The notes: a model not told the origin generated them from the letters alone. 28,062 nucleotides of DNA from CAVQEK01 sp964596645 (GCA_964596645.1 CAZQVB010000050.1:1-28062), one strand, 5' to 3'. Numbered from the stretch's first letter, positions 16,137-25,492 are shown. Program-made: numbers and translations.

Positions 16137-19100
16137 ATGCATTTTAATCTCACAATTAAAACATCTCAAATTATGAAGAATCGACTACTAGACAAAATAG
16201 TCATGCTGTCAAAGTACACCCTAAGGGGAATTATCCTGCAATGCATCGTGCTCAATACACTCTGGGCCGCCGACCTGAACGCTCAAACCATTAAGAGCAT
16301 ACAGGAAGTGTATATCGACCTGAAAGTGAAAGAAATGACCGTTGAGGAACTTTTTCGCTACATAGAAGCGGAGACGGATTTTTCTTTCTCTTACAGCTCC
16401 GAAGATCTGAGCCGTACCGTGCGCATCAGCAAGAGTGCCCACAAGGTGACGGTGAAAGACATACTGCTGGAAATATCTGAGGTGGCCAACCTCAAGTTCA
16501 GGCAGGTGAATAAAAACATTACCGTACAAAAGATACACCGCGACAGCCGGAAGACGAACGTGATCGAGATACTGATCGATGGCGTAGACATATCGGGTAA
16601 GGTGATATCGGCCGAAGACCAAATGGGCATACCCGGTGTGAATGTGCTGGTACAGGGCACCAGCACCGGCACCGTCACCGATGTGGACGGCAACTATGAA
16701 ATAACAGTGCCTGATCAGAGCGCTGTGCTTGTATTCAGCTCGGTAGGCTTCATTTCCGAATCGGTGGAAGTGGGCAGTAGCCGGACGATCAACCTCACCA
16801 TGACCCCCGACATACAGCAGCTCACGGAATTGGTGGTGGTGGCCTATGGTACGCAGGACAAAAAAGACCTCACCAGCTCTATATCCTCACTGAAAGCCAA
16901 GGATATTGCCAATATGCCTGTAGCCAGCGCCGATGCGCTGCTGCAAGGAAAGGCGGCGGGCGTACAGGTTGTACAAAACTCCGGTCAGCCCGGTGGTGAA
17001 GTATTTGTAAGGATCAGGGGCACCAGTTCTTTACTTGGCGAAAGCCGCCCGCTGTATGTGATCGATGGCGTGCCGATGACCAATTTCGACCGCCAGCCAC
17101 TGGGCGGCGGCGGCCAGCGTTTCTCCGCTTTGGCCGACATCAACCCCAACGATATAGAGTCGATAGAAATACTGAAAGATGCCGCGGCGGCAGCCCTTTA
17201 CGGCTCACGCGGCTCCAACGGCGTGGTGCTGATCACCACCAAGCGCGGTACCTCCGGCGAGGCCAGGGTGTCTTTTGATGCCTACTATGGTGTGCAAGAG
17301 GTATCCAAAACTTTTGACCTGTTGGACGGACAGGGATTCATCGATGTGGTGAATGAAGCCCGGGTAAATGCAGGCAACGCACCCTTTCAGGAGCTTACCT
17401 ACACCGGCGAGGAAACCGACTGGCAGGAAGAAGTATTTCGCACAGCGCCCATCTCCAGCTACAACCTGTCGGTGAGCGGTGGCAATGACAAGCTGACCAC
17501 CTATGTTTCATTGGGCGCCTTCGACCAGTCGGGCACGCTCATCGGTCAGGAGTTTACGCGCTACAACGGCCGGCTGAACCTCGACTACAAAGCGAAGTCT
17601 TTCCTGAAAATAGGCACCAACACGACCTTTAGCGCTACCAACACAGACCGGGTAGATGCCGACCTGAGCAGTTTCTCTGTATTTGGCAATGCACTGTTTT
17701 TCAATCCGAACGTGCCGGTACGCAATCCTGACGGCAGCTACGGTGTGGATCCGCTGCTCAGCGGCGAAATGGAAAATCCGGTGATGATCGCCAACGAACT
17801 GACCCACAACATCACTGGCCGCAGGATCATCTCCAACGTATACGCTGAGGTGCAGTTTCTGCAAAATTTCAAGTTCAGAACCACCTTTGGCATTGACTAC
17901 AACACCAGCCGTGAGGAGCGATACATCCCAAGCTACTTCCTGCGCGTGAACCCCCGCGGCAGTGCCGCGGCTTCGGCTCGCTTCTACGACGAAATGATCT
18001 GGCAGAATGAAAACACCCTGCAATATGGCCGCGACATAGAGAAGCACTCTTTCGGTGGGCTCCTGGGCTTTAGTATGTTGGAGTCCAATTCTTCATTTTT
18101 CAACATTACCGGCAACACCACGGCTTCTGACCTGATCACTACGTTTGCTGCATCCAACATCAATCCGCCCAACCACAACATCAGCAGTTGGGGCTTGCTC
18201 TCATATTTCGGAAGGGTCAATTACGGCTACGACAATAAGTATCTTGTGGAGCTGAGCCTTCGCCGCGACGGCTCGTCGCGCTTTGGCGTCAACAACCGCT
18301 TCGGAATGTTCCCGGCCGTATCCGCCGCGTACCGCATCTCGGCTGAGCCATTCATGCAGGGCGTCTCCGGTTGGATGGACGATTTGAAAATTCGCGCCAG
18401 CCATGGTTCCACCGGCAACCAGGATGGTATTTCCGATTTCGGCAGCCTCACGCAGTACTCTGCAGGCGCTTTCTACAATGGCCAACCGGTCATATTTAAA
18501 AGCAGCGTCGGCAATCCCGATCTTCGCTGGGAAAGCACGGTTTCTACCAACGTAGGCATAGATGTTACGGTGTTTAAAGGTCGCCTTAGTATGACGGCTG
18601 ATGCCTATTTGCGCGAGACCAACGACCTGTTTTATTCCCTCGCGCTGCCACGCACCACAGGCTTTACAGAAATTCAACGGGTGAACCTCGGCAGCCTTGA
18701 AAACAGGGGAGTAGAGCTGATGCTTTCAGGCCAAATACTCACCGGAGCATTCACCTGGACGTCCGACTTCAACATTTCTTTCAACAGGAACGAGATCACG
18801 GAACTGGTAGAATTCAATGGAGTATCTGACAGGGTCATTCCACCGGTTGGCTACTCTGGTACTGAAGGCCCATACGGCTTGTTTTCGGTAGGGGAGCCTA
18901 CCGGCAACTTCTACGGCTACAAGTACCTCGGCATTTGGGGTGATGAAAACTACCCGGTGATACCGGCAGAGTGGGACACCCGGGTGAAATTGGGCGACGT
19001 GATCTATGAGGATGTCGATGGAAATTTTGCGTACGGACGCAATGACGATCATCAACTCATTGGCAACGCGCTGCCGAAGCACACGGGCGGTTTCACCAAT

Positions 19101-19595
19101 ACCTTCTCCTACATGGGTTTGGACCTGAACATCGTAATGAACTGGAGCTATGGCAACGACATCTACAACATGACGCGTGCGGTGATGGAAAGCATGTCGG
19201 AAGTGCGCAATCAATTTGAGACCACGGCCGACCGCTGGACGCCGATCAATACCAACGCCGACCTGCCAAGGGCATTTGACGGTGCCAGCTCTGCCAGCGG
19301 TGCTGCCAATACCGATGTAAACTCTCGCTTTGTGGAAGACGGGTCTTTCCTGCGGATAAGAAACGTAACGCTGGGCTACAACATCCCTAAGGACTTGTTG
19401 TCGCCGCTCAACATCTCTAATGCGCGGGTATTCGTGTCTGGTCAAAACCTGCTCACCTTTACCAATTACACCGGTCTGGATCCTGAAAGCCAGAACCTTG
19501 GAGCTTCTCAGCAGGGTGTGCCTTCGCTCGGGGTCGACTTCCTCACGCAGCCTCTGCCCAGGGTATACACAGTAGGAATCAATGTTGGATTTTAA
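16137..19595 (+). CDS. SusC/RagA TonB-dependent outer-membrane transporter with STN domain
   Basis: The protein has about 1152 residues from the ATG at 16137. A GTG at 16062 and an ATG at 16173 are alternatives; the ATG at 16173 directly precedes the signal (MKNRLLDKIVMLSKYTLRGI), and the GTG overlaps the FecR stop. After the signal (ends DLNAQ) come: an STN domain (IDLKVKEMTVEELFRYIEAE), used to signal to FecR; a CarboxypepD_reg-like domain (ISGKVISAEDQMGIPGVNVL; GTVTDVDGNYEITVP); the SusC-specific LTELVVVAYGTQDKKDLTSS stretch; the plug (LLQGKAAGVQVVQNSGQPGG; VRIRGTSSLL; YGSRGSNGVVLITTKRG); and a 22-strand-type barrel ending QPLPRVYTVGINVGF. With SusD it imports large ligands through the outer membrane using TonB energy. 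The ligand is unknown. Confidence 0.95.
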   Translation: MHFNLTIKTSQIMKNRLLDKIVMLSKYTLRGIILQCIVLNTLWAADLNAQTIKSIQEVYIDLKVKEMTVEELFRYIEAETDFSFSYSSEDLSRTVRISKSAHKVTVKDILLEISEVANLKFRQVNKNITVQKIHRDSRKTNVIEILIDGVDISGKVISAEDQMGIPGVNVLVQGTSTGTVTDVDGNYEITVPDQSAVLVFSSVGFISESVEVGSSRTINLTMTPDIQQLTELVVVAYGTQDKKDLTSSISSLKAKDIANMPVASADALLQGKAAGVQVVQNSGQPGGEVFVRIRGTSSLLGESRPLYVIDGVPMTNFDRQPLGGGGQRFSALADINPNDIESIEILKDAAAAALYGSRGSNGVVLITTKRGTSGEARVSFDAYYGVQEVSKTFDLLDGQGFIDVVNEARVNAGNAPFQELTYTGEETDWQEEVFRTAPISSYNLSVSGGNDKLTTYVSLGAFDQSGTLIGQEFTRYNGRLNLDYKAKSFLKIGTNTTFSATNTDRVDADLSSFSVFGNALFFNPNVPVRNPDGSYGVDPLLSGEMENPVMIANELTHNITGRRIISNVYAEVQFLQNFKFRTTFGIDYNTSREERYIPSYFLRVNPRGSAAASARFYDEMIWQNENTLQYGRDIEKHSFGGLLGFSMLESNSSFFNITGNTTASDLITTFAASNINPPNHNISSWGLLSYFGRVNYGYDNKYLVELSLRRDGSSRFGVNNRFGMFPAVSAAYRISAEPFMQGVSGWMDDLKIRASHGSTGNQDGISDFGSLTQYSAGAFYNGQPVIFKSSVGNPDLRWESTVSTNVGIDVTVFKGRLSMTADAYLRETNDLFYSLALPRTTGFTEIQRVNLGSLENRGVELMLSGQILTGAFTWTSDFNISFNRNEITELVEFNGVSDRVIPPVGYSGTEGPYGLFSVGEPTGNFYGYKYLGIWGDENYPVIPAEWDTRVKLGDVIYEDVDGNFAYGRNDDHQLIGNALPKHTGGFTNTFSYMGLDLNIVMNWSYGNDIYNMTRAVMESMSEVRNQFETTADRWTPINTNADLPRAFDGASSASGAANTDVNSRFVEDGSFLRIRNVTLGYNIPKDLLSPLNISNARVFVSGQNLLTFTNYTGLDPESQNLGASQQGVPSLGVDFLTQPLPRVYTVGINVGF

Positions 19596-19608
19596 TTTAG
19601 ATAGAGAT

Positions 19609-21063
19609 ATGAAAACGATAAAAATATTATTGGTCGCTGCATTTTTTTCCATAGCAGCCTGCGATACACTGGATCAGGTGCCTGTGAGCGCCATTTCCGA
19701 CGCCAACTTTTACAACACCGCCTCAGATGCTGAGGCTGCCATACTCGGTGTTTACGACAACCTGCAGTGGTTTATCAGCAACAACTACATCATTCCGTTC
19801 ACCGGAAAATCCGACGAATCGGACGTGGTGAGGGGCGGCAACTGGACCAGGGACGAGCGCTTTCTATCCACGCCCAATGATGGCCACATTCGCGATACCT
19901 GGGGGGCCATCTACAGCGCCATCGGCCGTGCCAATGATGTGATCGCCAATGTGCCCGGCATATCCGACGAGAATTTTACGGAAGAAGCTGAGAACAGGAT
20001 CATGGGCGAGGCGTATTTCATTCGGGGTTTCCTGCATTTTCAGTTGGTGATACGCTATGGCGCCGTGCCTTACATCATGGAGGCCTTCATCAGCCCAAAC
20101 CAGGAGTATCAACCCTCGCGCGACGAAGTTTCTGTGGTATATGAAAACATCATTGCTGACCTGAAGCTTGCCAAAAGCCTGATGCCTGCTGATCCTTCGC
20201 TGAAGGTGCGGGCCAATAAATGGGCGGCCGCCGGCATACTGGCCAAGGTATACCTGCAGCGCAATAACAGTGGCGACCGCGAACTGGCCTTAGCGGAGAT
20301 CAACGAGGTACTTGCTGTGCCGCAGTACTCTTTGGTGCCTGCAAGCAACTATGCCGACCTCTTCGCGCCAGGTAAGCAGGCGACATCAGAAACCATCTTC
20401 GAAGTATCTTTTGGCCCGGCCGGCCTTGACGGTACGGCTTACGACAATGAGTTTGTGCCCAGTCAGAACTTCCGCGTACAGCCCGAGATGAAAATCATCA
20501 ATGCCTTCAAAGCCGACTCGGCCCTGGTGGTGGCCAATGGCGGTGTAGAGGTGAGGATGGCCGCAGCCCTGGAGCATTACTATCCGATAAAAAATGAAAA
20601 TGGCCTATGCATATTGACCTGTGATCCCCGGAATGAGTACTTCATCGACAAATACACGGTAGACGATTGGAAGAAAACCTCTGAAAGAGCGCAGTTGCAC
20701 CCCAGTGTCGTAGTGCTTCGGCTTGCAGATTTGATACTGCTAAAGGCAGAAATATTGACCGAGCAAAACGAGTTGGCCGGCGCCATAGACTTGCTGAATC
20801 AGATCAGGACCCGCGTAAATCTGCCAACAACTACAGCCACCACACAGGATGAGCTGCGGCTGGCGATAGAAAATGAGCGCTATCTGGAGCTGGCCTTTGA
20901 AGGTCATCGCTTTTGGGACCTGGTACGCACCGATCGCGCCATTGAAGTGATCAACAACCGCGGTCAGTACAAGCCCACCGAGGATAAGCTGCTGTGGCCT
21001 ATACCGCAGGCAGATATTGACCAAAACCCTAATCTGCTTCCACAGAATCCAGGCTACAATTAG
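19609..21063 (+). CDS. SusD/RagB-family surface lipoprotein
   Basis: The protein has 484 residues from the ATG at 19609, 13 bases after the SusC stop. A longer frame from 19582 would overlap SusC and spoil the signal. The signal peptide ends in a lipobox (FFSIAAC, Cys18). The family pattern is present: DTLDQVPVSAISDANFYNTA, ILGVYDNLQWF, GRANDVIANVPGI, the TPR-like EAYFIRGFLHFQLVIRYGAV, KWAAAGILAKVYLQRNN, then LADLILLKAEILTEQNELA, and the C-terminal ENERYLELAFEGHRFWDLVR with LLWPIPQADIDQNPNLLPQN. SusD sits as a lid over SusC and captures ligand on the cell surface. The ligand cannot be predicted, since the locus has no hydrolase or lyase. Confidence 0.95.
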   Translation: MKTIKILLVAAFFSIAACDTLDQVPVSAISDANFYNTASDAEAAILGVYDNLQWFISNNYIIPFTGKSDESDVVRGGNWTRDERFLSTPNDGHIRDTWGAIYSAIGRANDVIANVPGISDENFTEEAENRIMGEAYFIRGFLHFQLVIRYGAVPYIMEAFISPNQEYQPSRDEVSVVYENIIADLKLAKSLMPADPSLKVRANKWAAAGILAKVYLQRNNSGDRELALAEINEVLAVPQYSLVPASNYADLFAPGKQATSETIFEVSFGPAGLDGTAYDNEFVPSQNFRVQPEMKIINAFKADSALVVANGGVEVRMAAALEHYYPIKNENGLCILTCDPRNEYFIDKYTVDDWKKTSERAQLHPSVVVLRLADLILLKAEILTEQNELAGAIDLLNQIRTRVNLPTTTATTQDELRLAIENERYLELAFEGHRFWDLVRTDRAIEVINNRGQYKPTEDKLLWPIPQADIDQNPNLLPQNPGYN

Positions 21064-21071
21064 TTTGGAAC

Positions 21072-21122
21072 AACAAGCCCTTGCCCTTGCCTGTGTATGA
21101 GCAAAGGCAAGGGCTTGTTTTA
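21072..21122 (+). terminator. Strong Rho-independent terminator after susD
   Basis: A perfect 14-bp stem (AACAAGCCCTTGCC at 21072-21085 with GGCAAGGGCTTGTT at 21106-21119) with a 20-base loop is followed by TTT. It should stop or attenuate transcription between susD and the downstream paralog pair, so those genes probably have lower expression or their own promoter. Confidence 0.85.
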
Positions 21123-21157
21123 TCCTGCCTTCTAAGTGAATTTAAAGAGAGATACGT

Positions 21158-22069
21158 ATGTCTGAACATATCACGCATATAGCGGTATATGAATACTGCT
21201 CGGGCCTGGCCCGATATTCCAACAAGGTAAACCCGCTACTGAAAGAGAGCCTGCAGCAATATGCCGATATGGGGCTGATGGCCAGCGCATCCAGGGGAAA
21301 TCACCTGTACGCTGTGCCCATACTCACCAGGGCCAAAGAAACGGGCCATACCGACAACAAAATGAAAATGCAGATTGCTGCTGCACTGGGCTGGATGACC
21401 CACCGGGCTTCCGACCTGCAGATGAAGCCCATCTTTAAGTACATCGATGAAGATGATCCGTATTTCAGCCAGTCAGAAAACCAGATATACCATGATGCCG
21501 TCACTTTTCGTGAAGTGTACGGCGGTGGCACAGTACCCTCTATTTCTGATCGGGTGTATTTTTCGCCCGCCACCCTGGAGCCAGGCATGAAGTCAATGCC
21601 GGCTGCATCGGCGGTGAACGTCGCTCTGGCTGAGTCGCTTTTTGCCCACCAGGTGCAGCGCTCGCTAATGGCACAGCGTGCCTTTGTGACCAAAGAAAAA
21701 GACATGCAGACCTGGCTGCAGAAATTTCTGGAAGAAAGGCAATACTACAGTGAAGACTTGCGGGTGTACTTCGACGCTTTCCAAAACCCCGACGAGAAGA
21801 AAATGAAGAAATACATCGCCGACGTCAATTACTTTGATGAAGACGATGGAATCATACGCCTTGCAAAAGCGCTGCACCGAGGTGAGCAACCCCCGGCTAT
21901 ACCATTGCCAGAAGCCATAGAAAAGGCGGCTACACAAAGTCAGTTTGCCCAGGCCCTGAGAAGGGGCATGATCTATATGGAAGCCGGCTCGGACTACTAC
22001 GAAGGCAAAATGGAAAAACAAGCGATGTATGACGTCTTCGAGGTGTTTGACGAGGAGCACCGTATTTAA
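21158..22069 (+). CDS. Helical protein distantly like zinc-dependent phospholipase C fold; paralog of next gene
   Basis: The protein has 303 residues and no signal peptide. It is mostly alpha-helical. HITHIAVYEYCSGLARY near the N-terminus, and AAALGWMTHRASDLQMKP with His82 and Asp86, recall the H...(G)xxxHxxxD helices of the Zn_dep_PLPC fold. The usual PD motif is absent (ASASRGNH instead), so catalysis is uncertain and the match is remote. The second half (DMQTWLQKFLEERQYYSEDL; RVYFDAFQNPDEKKMKKYIA) aligns with the next gene (VYTWLDNMAEWRSNLEVYYG), showing that the two are paralogs. It lies 95 bases after susD, beyond a terminator. The role is unknown; handling of an imported ligand, or lysis-type activity on it, is a guess. 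Confidence 0.5.
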   Translation: MSEHITHIAVYEYCSGLARYSNKVNPLLKESLQQYADMGLMASASRGNHLYAVPILTRAKETGHTDNKMKMQIAAALGWMTHRASDLQMKPIFKYIDEDDPYFSQSENQIYHDAVTFREVYGGGTVPSISDRVYFSPATLEPGMKSMPAASAVNVALAESLFAHQVQRSLMAQRAFVTKEKDMQTWLQKFLEERQYYSEDLRVYFDAFQNPDEKKMKKYIADVNYFDEDDGIIRLAKALHRGEQPPAIPLPEAIEKAATQSQFAQALRRGMIYMEAGSDYYEGKMEKQAMYDVFEVFDEEHRI

Positions 22070-22110
22070 GACGCATTTCTGACAAAGGTTGAAAGAAGAA
22101 AAACATACCC

Positions 22111-23031
22111 ATGACTATACGCATCAATTCTAAAACAAAGCGGCGGGAATTTCTGAAAGGCAGCATGCTTGCCAGCATCGGGCTCATGATGGGCCCGCTG
22201 GTATATTCCCGGCCGCTGTTGTCCGGCTTTTCACAAGGCCAGTCATCCACATTTGCCATTGCGCCATTGGCTTTGCTCAGTGATCTGTCATCGCTTGTGC
22301 ACAGTTCTTCACAATTTCACCCGGCCATGAAGAGTAGCCTGGTGTCGGACTTCGAGTTGGACAAGCCAGGCAGCAATGATCCAAAGCCGGGCAATACTGC
22401 CCGTTTGGCCGGTGTACGTACATTCGGTAAAACCGAATGCACAAATCTGCTGCAGGAGGTGAAAGATCAATTTGACGAGATACAAACCGACATAGACCTA
22501 CAACACCGCCTGGCATTTGCCCTGGGCTGGCTTGGTTTTGCATCTGCCGACCGGCATTTTCAGGGAGCTTTTGGCGCACAGAGCACCGGTCTGCCTACTG
22601 ATCAGGGCATGCAGTACGATGCCATCATACTCAAGGCCAATGCGCCGTCGGCTGCTCCGGTGGATGAAGATGCACTCAATGCACTTTTCCTGCATACCAT
22701 CCCCCGCACACTCACCCGCTTTCACACCCTCATACCCGACTACGACGAGGTATATACCTGGCTCGATAATATGGCCGAATGGCGGAGCAACCTGGAGGTG
22801 TATTACGGCGAACTGGCTAAAGCATATGTCAATGTGAGCCTTGAAGGGCAACAATTTTATGATCTTGCTGACCCCATCATCAATAGTGCAAATACAGGAA
22901 AAGGCTATAATGTGAAGAACAGTGCTGCCAAGAGCACCTATGGCAAGGCATTGGCGGCCACATACCACAACTACCTGGCTGTGAATGATTTCCTCACCGG
23001 CAAGAGTAGCCTGCAGCTGAAAGGGGTTTAA
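22111..23031 (+). CDS. Tat-exported helical protein, divergent paralog of preceding gene
   Basis: The protein has 306 residues. It begins with a twin-arginine signal: TKRREFLKGSMLASIGLMMG (Arg11-Arg12), then a hydrophobic stretch to about residue 35, so it is probably exported folded to the periplasm. The body aligns with the preceding protein: SQFHPAMKSSLVSDF with NKVNPLLKESLQQYA, AFALGWLGFASADRHFQGAF with AAALGWMTHRASDLQMKPIF, and the YTWLDNM helix region. At the position of the paralog's His82 this protein has Phe143, while the Asp is kept (Asp147), so the putative metal site differs. The gene starts 41 bases after the previous stop and is likely cotranscribed with it. The function is unknown. 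Confidence 0.55.
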   Translation: MTIRINSKTKRREFLKGSMLASIGLMMGPLVYSRPLLSGFSQGQSSTFAIAPLALLSDLSSLVHSSSQFHPAMKSSLVSDFELDKPGSNDPKPGNTARLAGVRTFGKTECTNLLQEVKDQFDEIQTDIDLQHRLAFALGWLGFASADRHFQGAFGAQSTGLPTDQGMQYDAIILKANAPSAAPVDEDALNALFLHTIPRTLTRFHTLIPDYDEVYTWLDNMAEWRSNLEVYYGELAKAYVNVSLEGQQFYDLADPIINSANTGKGYNVKNSAAKSTYGKALAATYHNYLAVNDFLTGKSSLQLKGV

Positions 23032-23100
23032 CACCAATTTCCGCAGCCCGCACTTCCAGGATACTGACAAGGTTGAGATTGTTTCCCATCCATGCATCTG

Positions 23101-23157
23101 GCGCATGCTTTCATTGGCAACATGCGCTACCGCAGCTATGTATCATTTAGCCAATGA
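23101..23157. other. Overlapping inverted repeats in the convergent gap
   Basis: GCGCATG (23101-23107) pairs with CATGCGC (23121-23127). TCATTGGC (23111-23118) pairs with GCCAATGA (23150-23157). The two hairpins interlock and cannot both form fully. No T run follows, so they are only weak terminator candidates. Confidence 0.35.
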
Positions 23158-23196
23158 TTTATTTATGCCTTCAATAATTGCGCTTGACTTGGCAGA

Positions 23197-24501
23197 TCAG
23201 CGATCGTTTTCGCCTGTGTGCAGCAGCTGCGGTTTGAAGGCGATCATGGCCCAGGCCCAGTTATGCAATAGGCGGTTGTTCCCACCCCTTTTTATGGCCT
23301 CCATGGTGTTGGTGGCCCACATATGCGAATAGCCGACATTCAATTTCACATCGGGCAGTATGGCCAGGTTGTACACCAGGTCCAGCTCAGTGCCCAGTGA
23401 GGGGTTCATGGTGCCTTCGCTCACATTCGTTTTATAGATATCTACCGGTGAAAGAAACTGATGAAGATGCGCCACCAGCCCGGATCTGGCCGATAGCTTC
23501 ACATTGGTTTTGAGGTATATGTCGATCAATCCCGTCGTTCGCTGCTCCTGTCCATGCGCATTGCCCACATAAAAGTAGTCCATCCAGCCGTAGAATTTGT
23601 GATTGGTGCCATACAGTGGATTGAAAGCGTGGTCGTAGTCACTGCTGCGCCTGGTGCCCGACAAGTAGTCTATGCCTATTGTGAGCGGTAAAGTAGCTGT
23701 TTTCATCGTAGCAGTGAGCGAACCCATCCAGGCACTTACCGCAACACCACCCTGGTTTTCACCGCCCTGGTAGTACACTTCCGCATCGAGCACCAGCGGG
23801 CCAAGTGCGTGCTGGGCTACAGCACCGTAGGTTTGCCGCCAGGCCACGCTGCTATCTGCCAATACCTGGCGGCCGTCGTTTTGGAAAAGCAGGGAGACCG
23901 TACTGCCTTCCCATTCTTTATGCCACCAGGCAAATTGCATGGCTTTGTAGCTATTGACGCCAAAGTAGTAAGAATCGAAAAGCCGCTCTGCTTGTTGGTT
24001 GAAAGCCACGCCGACGTGCAACTGGTAGTTTCGCTCTGCGTCGTCGGCTATCAGCACCACAGCATCGTGGCTGCGACCGGTTTGTGCCCAATCTGTTGCG
24101 CCAAAAAAGCGTTCATGATCGAAATTGATTACCTGTCGCCCGATCTTGAGGCTGAGCACATCATCAAAGTTATATTTTCCCCACGCCTCAAAGGCATTGA
24201 ACAGTGAAGGATCGTTCGTGGCCAGTTGCCCTACGGCACCCCAAATCCGCACATCCTGCAGGGCCACATGCAGCTCATATCTGTCGGCAACATAATCGAC
24301 ATATAACCGAGATCGCTGCTCCACGAAAAAGGCGGGTTTTTCGGCATCGGTCTTCAGCTCTTTGTAGCCATTGCGAAACTCGCCCCGGGGGCGCACTTCG
24401 CCGGTGAGGGTAAACTGTGCCAGCGCCTCCTGGTGCACCAGGGCCAGCAGTAGTATGCAAAGGGCTTTATGCAGGTAAGGCTGTATGTAAATGGTTGACA
24501 T
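23197..24501 (-). CDS. Alginate-export-type outer-membrane porin
   Basis: The protein has 434 residues with a signal peptide of about 29 residues (ending EALAQ). FTLTGEVRPRGEFRNGYKE, VEQRSRLYVDYVADRYELHV, LQDVRIWGAVGQLATNDPSL and LKIGRQVINFDHERFFGATD form the usual opening of the Alginate_exp barrel family. Amphipathic beta strands continue to the end. Despite the family name, members in Bacteroidota are general 18-strand-type porins of unknown cargo. As the last gene of the Nap-like operon, nitrate/nitrite passage is a possible role, inferred from position. It is separated by 80 bases from the small membrane protein gene upstream. Confidence 0.75.
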   Translation of the reverse strand: MSTIYIQPYLHKALCILLLALVHQEALAQFTLTGEVRPRGEFRNGYKELKTDAEKPAFFVEQRSRLYVDYVADRYELHVALQDVRIWGAVGQLATNDPSLFNAFEAWGKYNFDDVLSLKIGRQVINFDHERFFGATDWAQTGRSHDAVVLIADDAERNYQLHVGVAFNQQAERLFDSYYFGVNSYKAMQFAWWHKEWEGSTVSLLFQNDGRQVLADSSVAWRQTYGAVAQHALGPLVLDAEVYYQGGENQGGVAVSAWMGSLTATMKTATLPLTIGIDYLSGTRRSSDYDHAFNPLYGTNHKFYGWMDYFYVGNAHGQEQRTTGLIDIYLKTNVKLSARSGLVAHLHQFLSPVDIYKTNVSEGTMNPSLGTELDLVYNLAILPDVKLNVGYSHMWATNTMEAIKRGGNNRLLHNWAWAMIAFKPQLLHTGENDR

Positions 24502-24581
24502 CGAATTGATTGTTTTGGGCTTCTCGCACAGGCTTTTGCAATGTGCCTGCGACTTTTCTCACAGTGCTATTTGGCCGAAAT

Positions 24582-24770
24582 TCAAATGACTTTTTTGCTT
24601 TTCAGGTCTCGGTATATTTGGATGAGGCTGCTTACAATGGCGTATATAAACATCGGCTGAGCGATAAAGAGAAAGGCGGCCATCCAGAAGGGCGAGGGGT
24701 AAAAGATGAATATGATGCTGATAATGAGGCCGGCCAGCACAAATGCACTTTCAATTCTGAGATTCTTCAT
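24582..24770 (-). CDS. 62-residue two-helix membrane protein in the Nap-like operon
   Basis: The protein has two hydrophobic segments, about residues 8-24 (FVLAGLIISIIFIFYP) and 29-50 (WMAAFLFIAQPMFIYAIVSS), then a basic tail (RDLKSKKVI). Its ATG overlaps the stop of the cytochrome gene (ATGA, 24767-24770), which strongly supports it as a real, translationally coupled gene. No named family was recognised. It may be a small subunit or assembly factor of the quinol-to-nitrate electron route; this is inference from the operon. Confidence 0.7.
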   Translation of the reverse strand: MKNLRIESAFVLAGLIISIIFIFYPSPFWMAAFLFIAQPMFIYAIVSSLIQIYRDLKSKKVI

Positions 24771-25492
24771 GGGGTCTTTTTCAATGTAGCTAGTTCCAGT
24801 TGTTGCAGGTAGTTGCGCACAGCCACAGCTTCGTCGCGGCCGGCAATGCGGTCGGGTCTCTTGCCCGAAAACAGCCGTTCGTAGTCTTCACTGCCCGGAG
24901 TGCGCTGCATGCGGGTCGGGTGCGCACGGCCGTGGCAGTTGAGGCAGCTGATCTCGTTGTTGTGAAACTCTTCGAACAGCGGCTGGTGCATCTTTACAGC
25001 CCTGAATTCATTCGTTTGCTGGTGGCAACTCATGCAGTTGCTGTTTTTGAATTCTCCCCTGTACACGATGGGCTCGGGATACGTGCCGGTAATGTAGCGC
25101 ATCAGGTGGCGGTATCCGTCCGTTTTTGCTTTCAAATTGCCGTTGAAGCCATAGTCCTTGTGGCAGCCGTAGCACTGGTCTTTGGGAATCCAGTGGTTTT
25201 TGTAATGCCGCGCGGCCAGTGTCATACTCGTTGTGTCGCGCATGTCATTGGCAAAGGGTTTCATCACGTGGCAGTTGGCGCATGCTTCCACCGTTTTGCT
25301 GGTTTCGAACACATGAAAATTGGCCAGAAAGGTAATGGCCAGGGGCAACACAATAATGGCAGGAAAGGCAATCCTTTTCACTCGTGGGGTCAATATGCCG
25401 CGCTTGTAAAAGAGATAGGCCAGCAATGCCACATTGGCAATCACAATGATCACGGCCAGTATTTTGACCAGGTCAGCGGTTTCTTGTATCAT
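24767..25492 (-). CDS. NapC/NirT-family tetraheme c-type cytochrome
   Basis: The protein has 241 residues. Two membrane segments at about 8-28 and 39-59 are followed by a periplasmic part with four CxxCH heme sites: CANCH 71-75, CYGCH 107-111, CMSCH 153-157 and CLNCH 183-187. The family takes electrons from menaquinol and gives them to periplasmic reductases. NapC/NirT proteins usually have one anchor; the extra N-terminal helix here is somewhat unusual and closer to NrfH/NapC variants of this phylum. It overlaps napA by ATGA at 25489-25492 and the small membrane gene by ATGA at 24767-24770, so the three are tightly coupled. The symbol napC fits by role, but orthology is not proven. Confidence 0.85.
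   Translation of the reverse strand: MIQETADLVKILAVIIVIANVALLAYLFYKRGILTPRVKRIAFPAIIVLPLAITFLANFHVFETSKTVEACANCHVMKPFANDMRDTTSMTLAARHYKNHWIPKDQCYGCHKDYGFNGNLKAKTDGYRHLMRYITGTYPEPIVYRGEFKNSNCMSCHQQTNEFRAVKMHQPLFEEFHNNEISCLNCHGRAHPTRMQRTPGSEDYERLFSGKRPDRIAGRDEAVAVRNYLQQLELATLKKTP

Noticed and set aside
18726..19652. A 308-residue open frame antisense to susC
   Set aside because: It is a shadow of the GC-rich SusC frame; it has no domain, signal or start context of its own.
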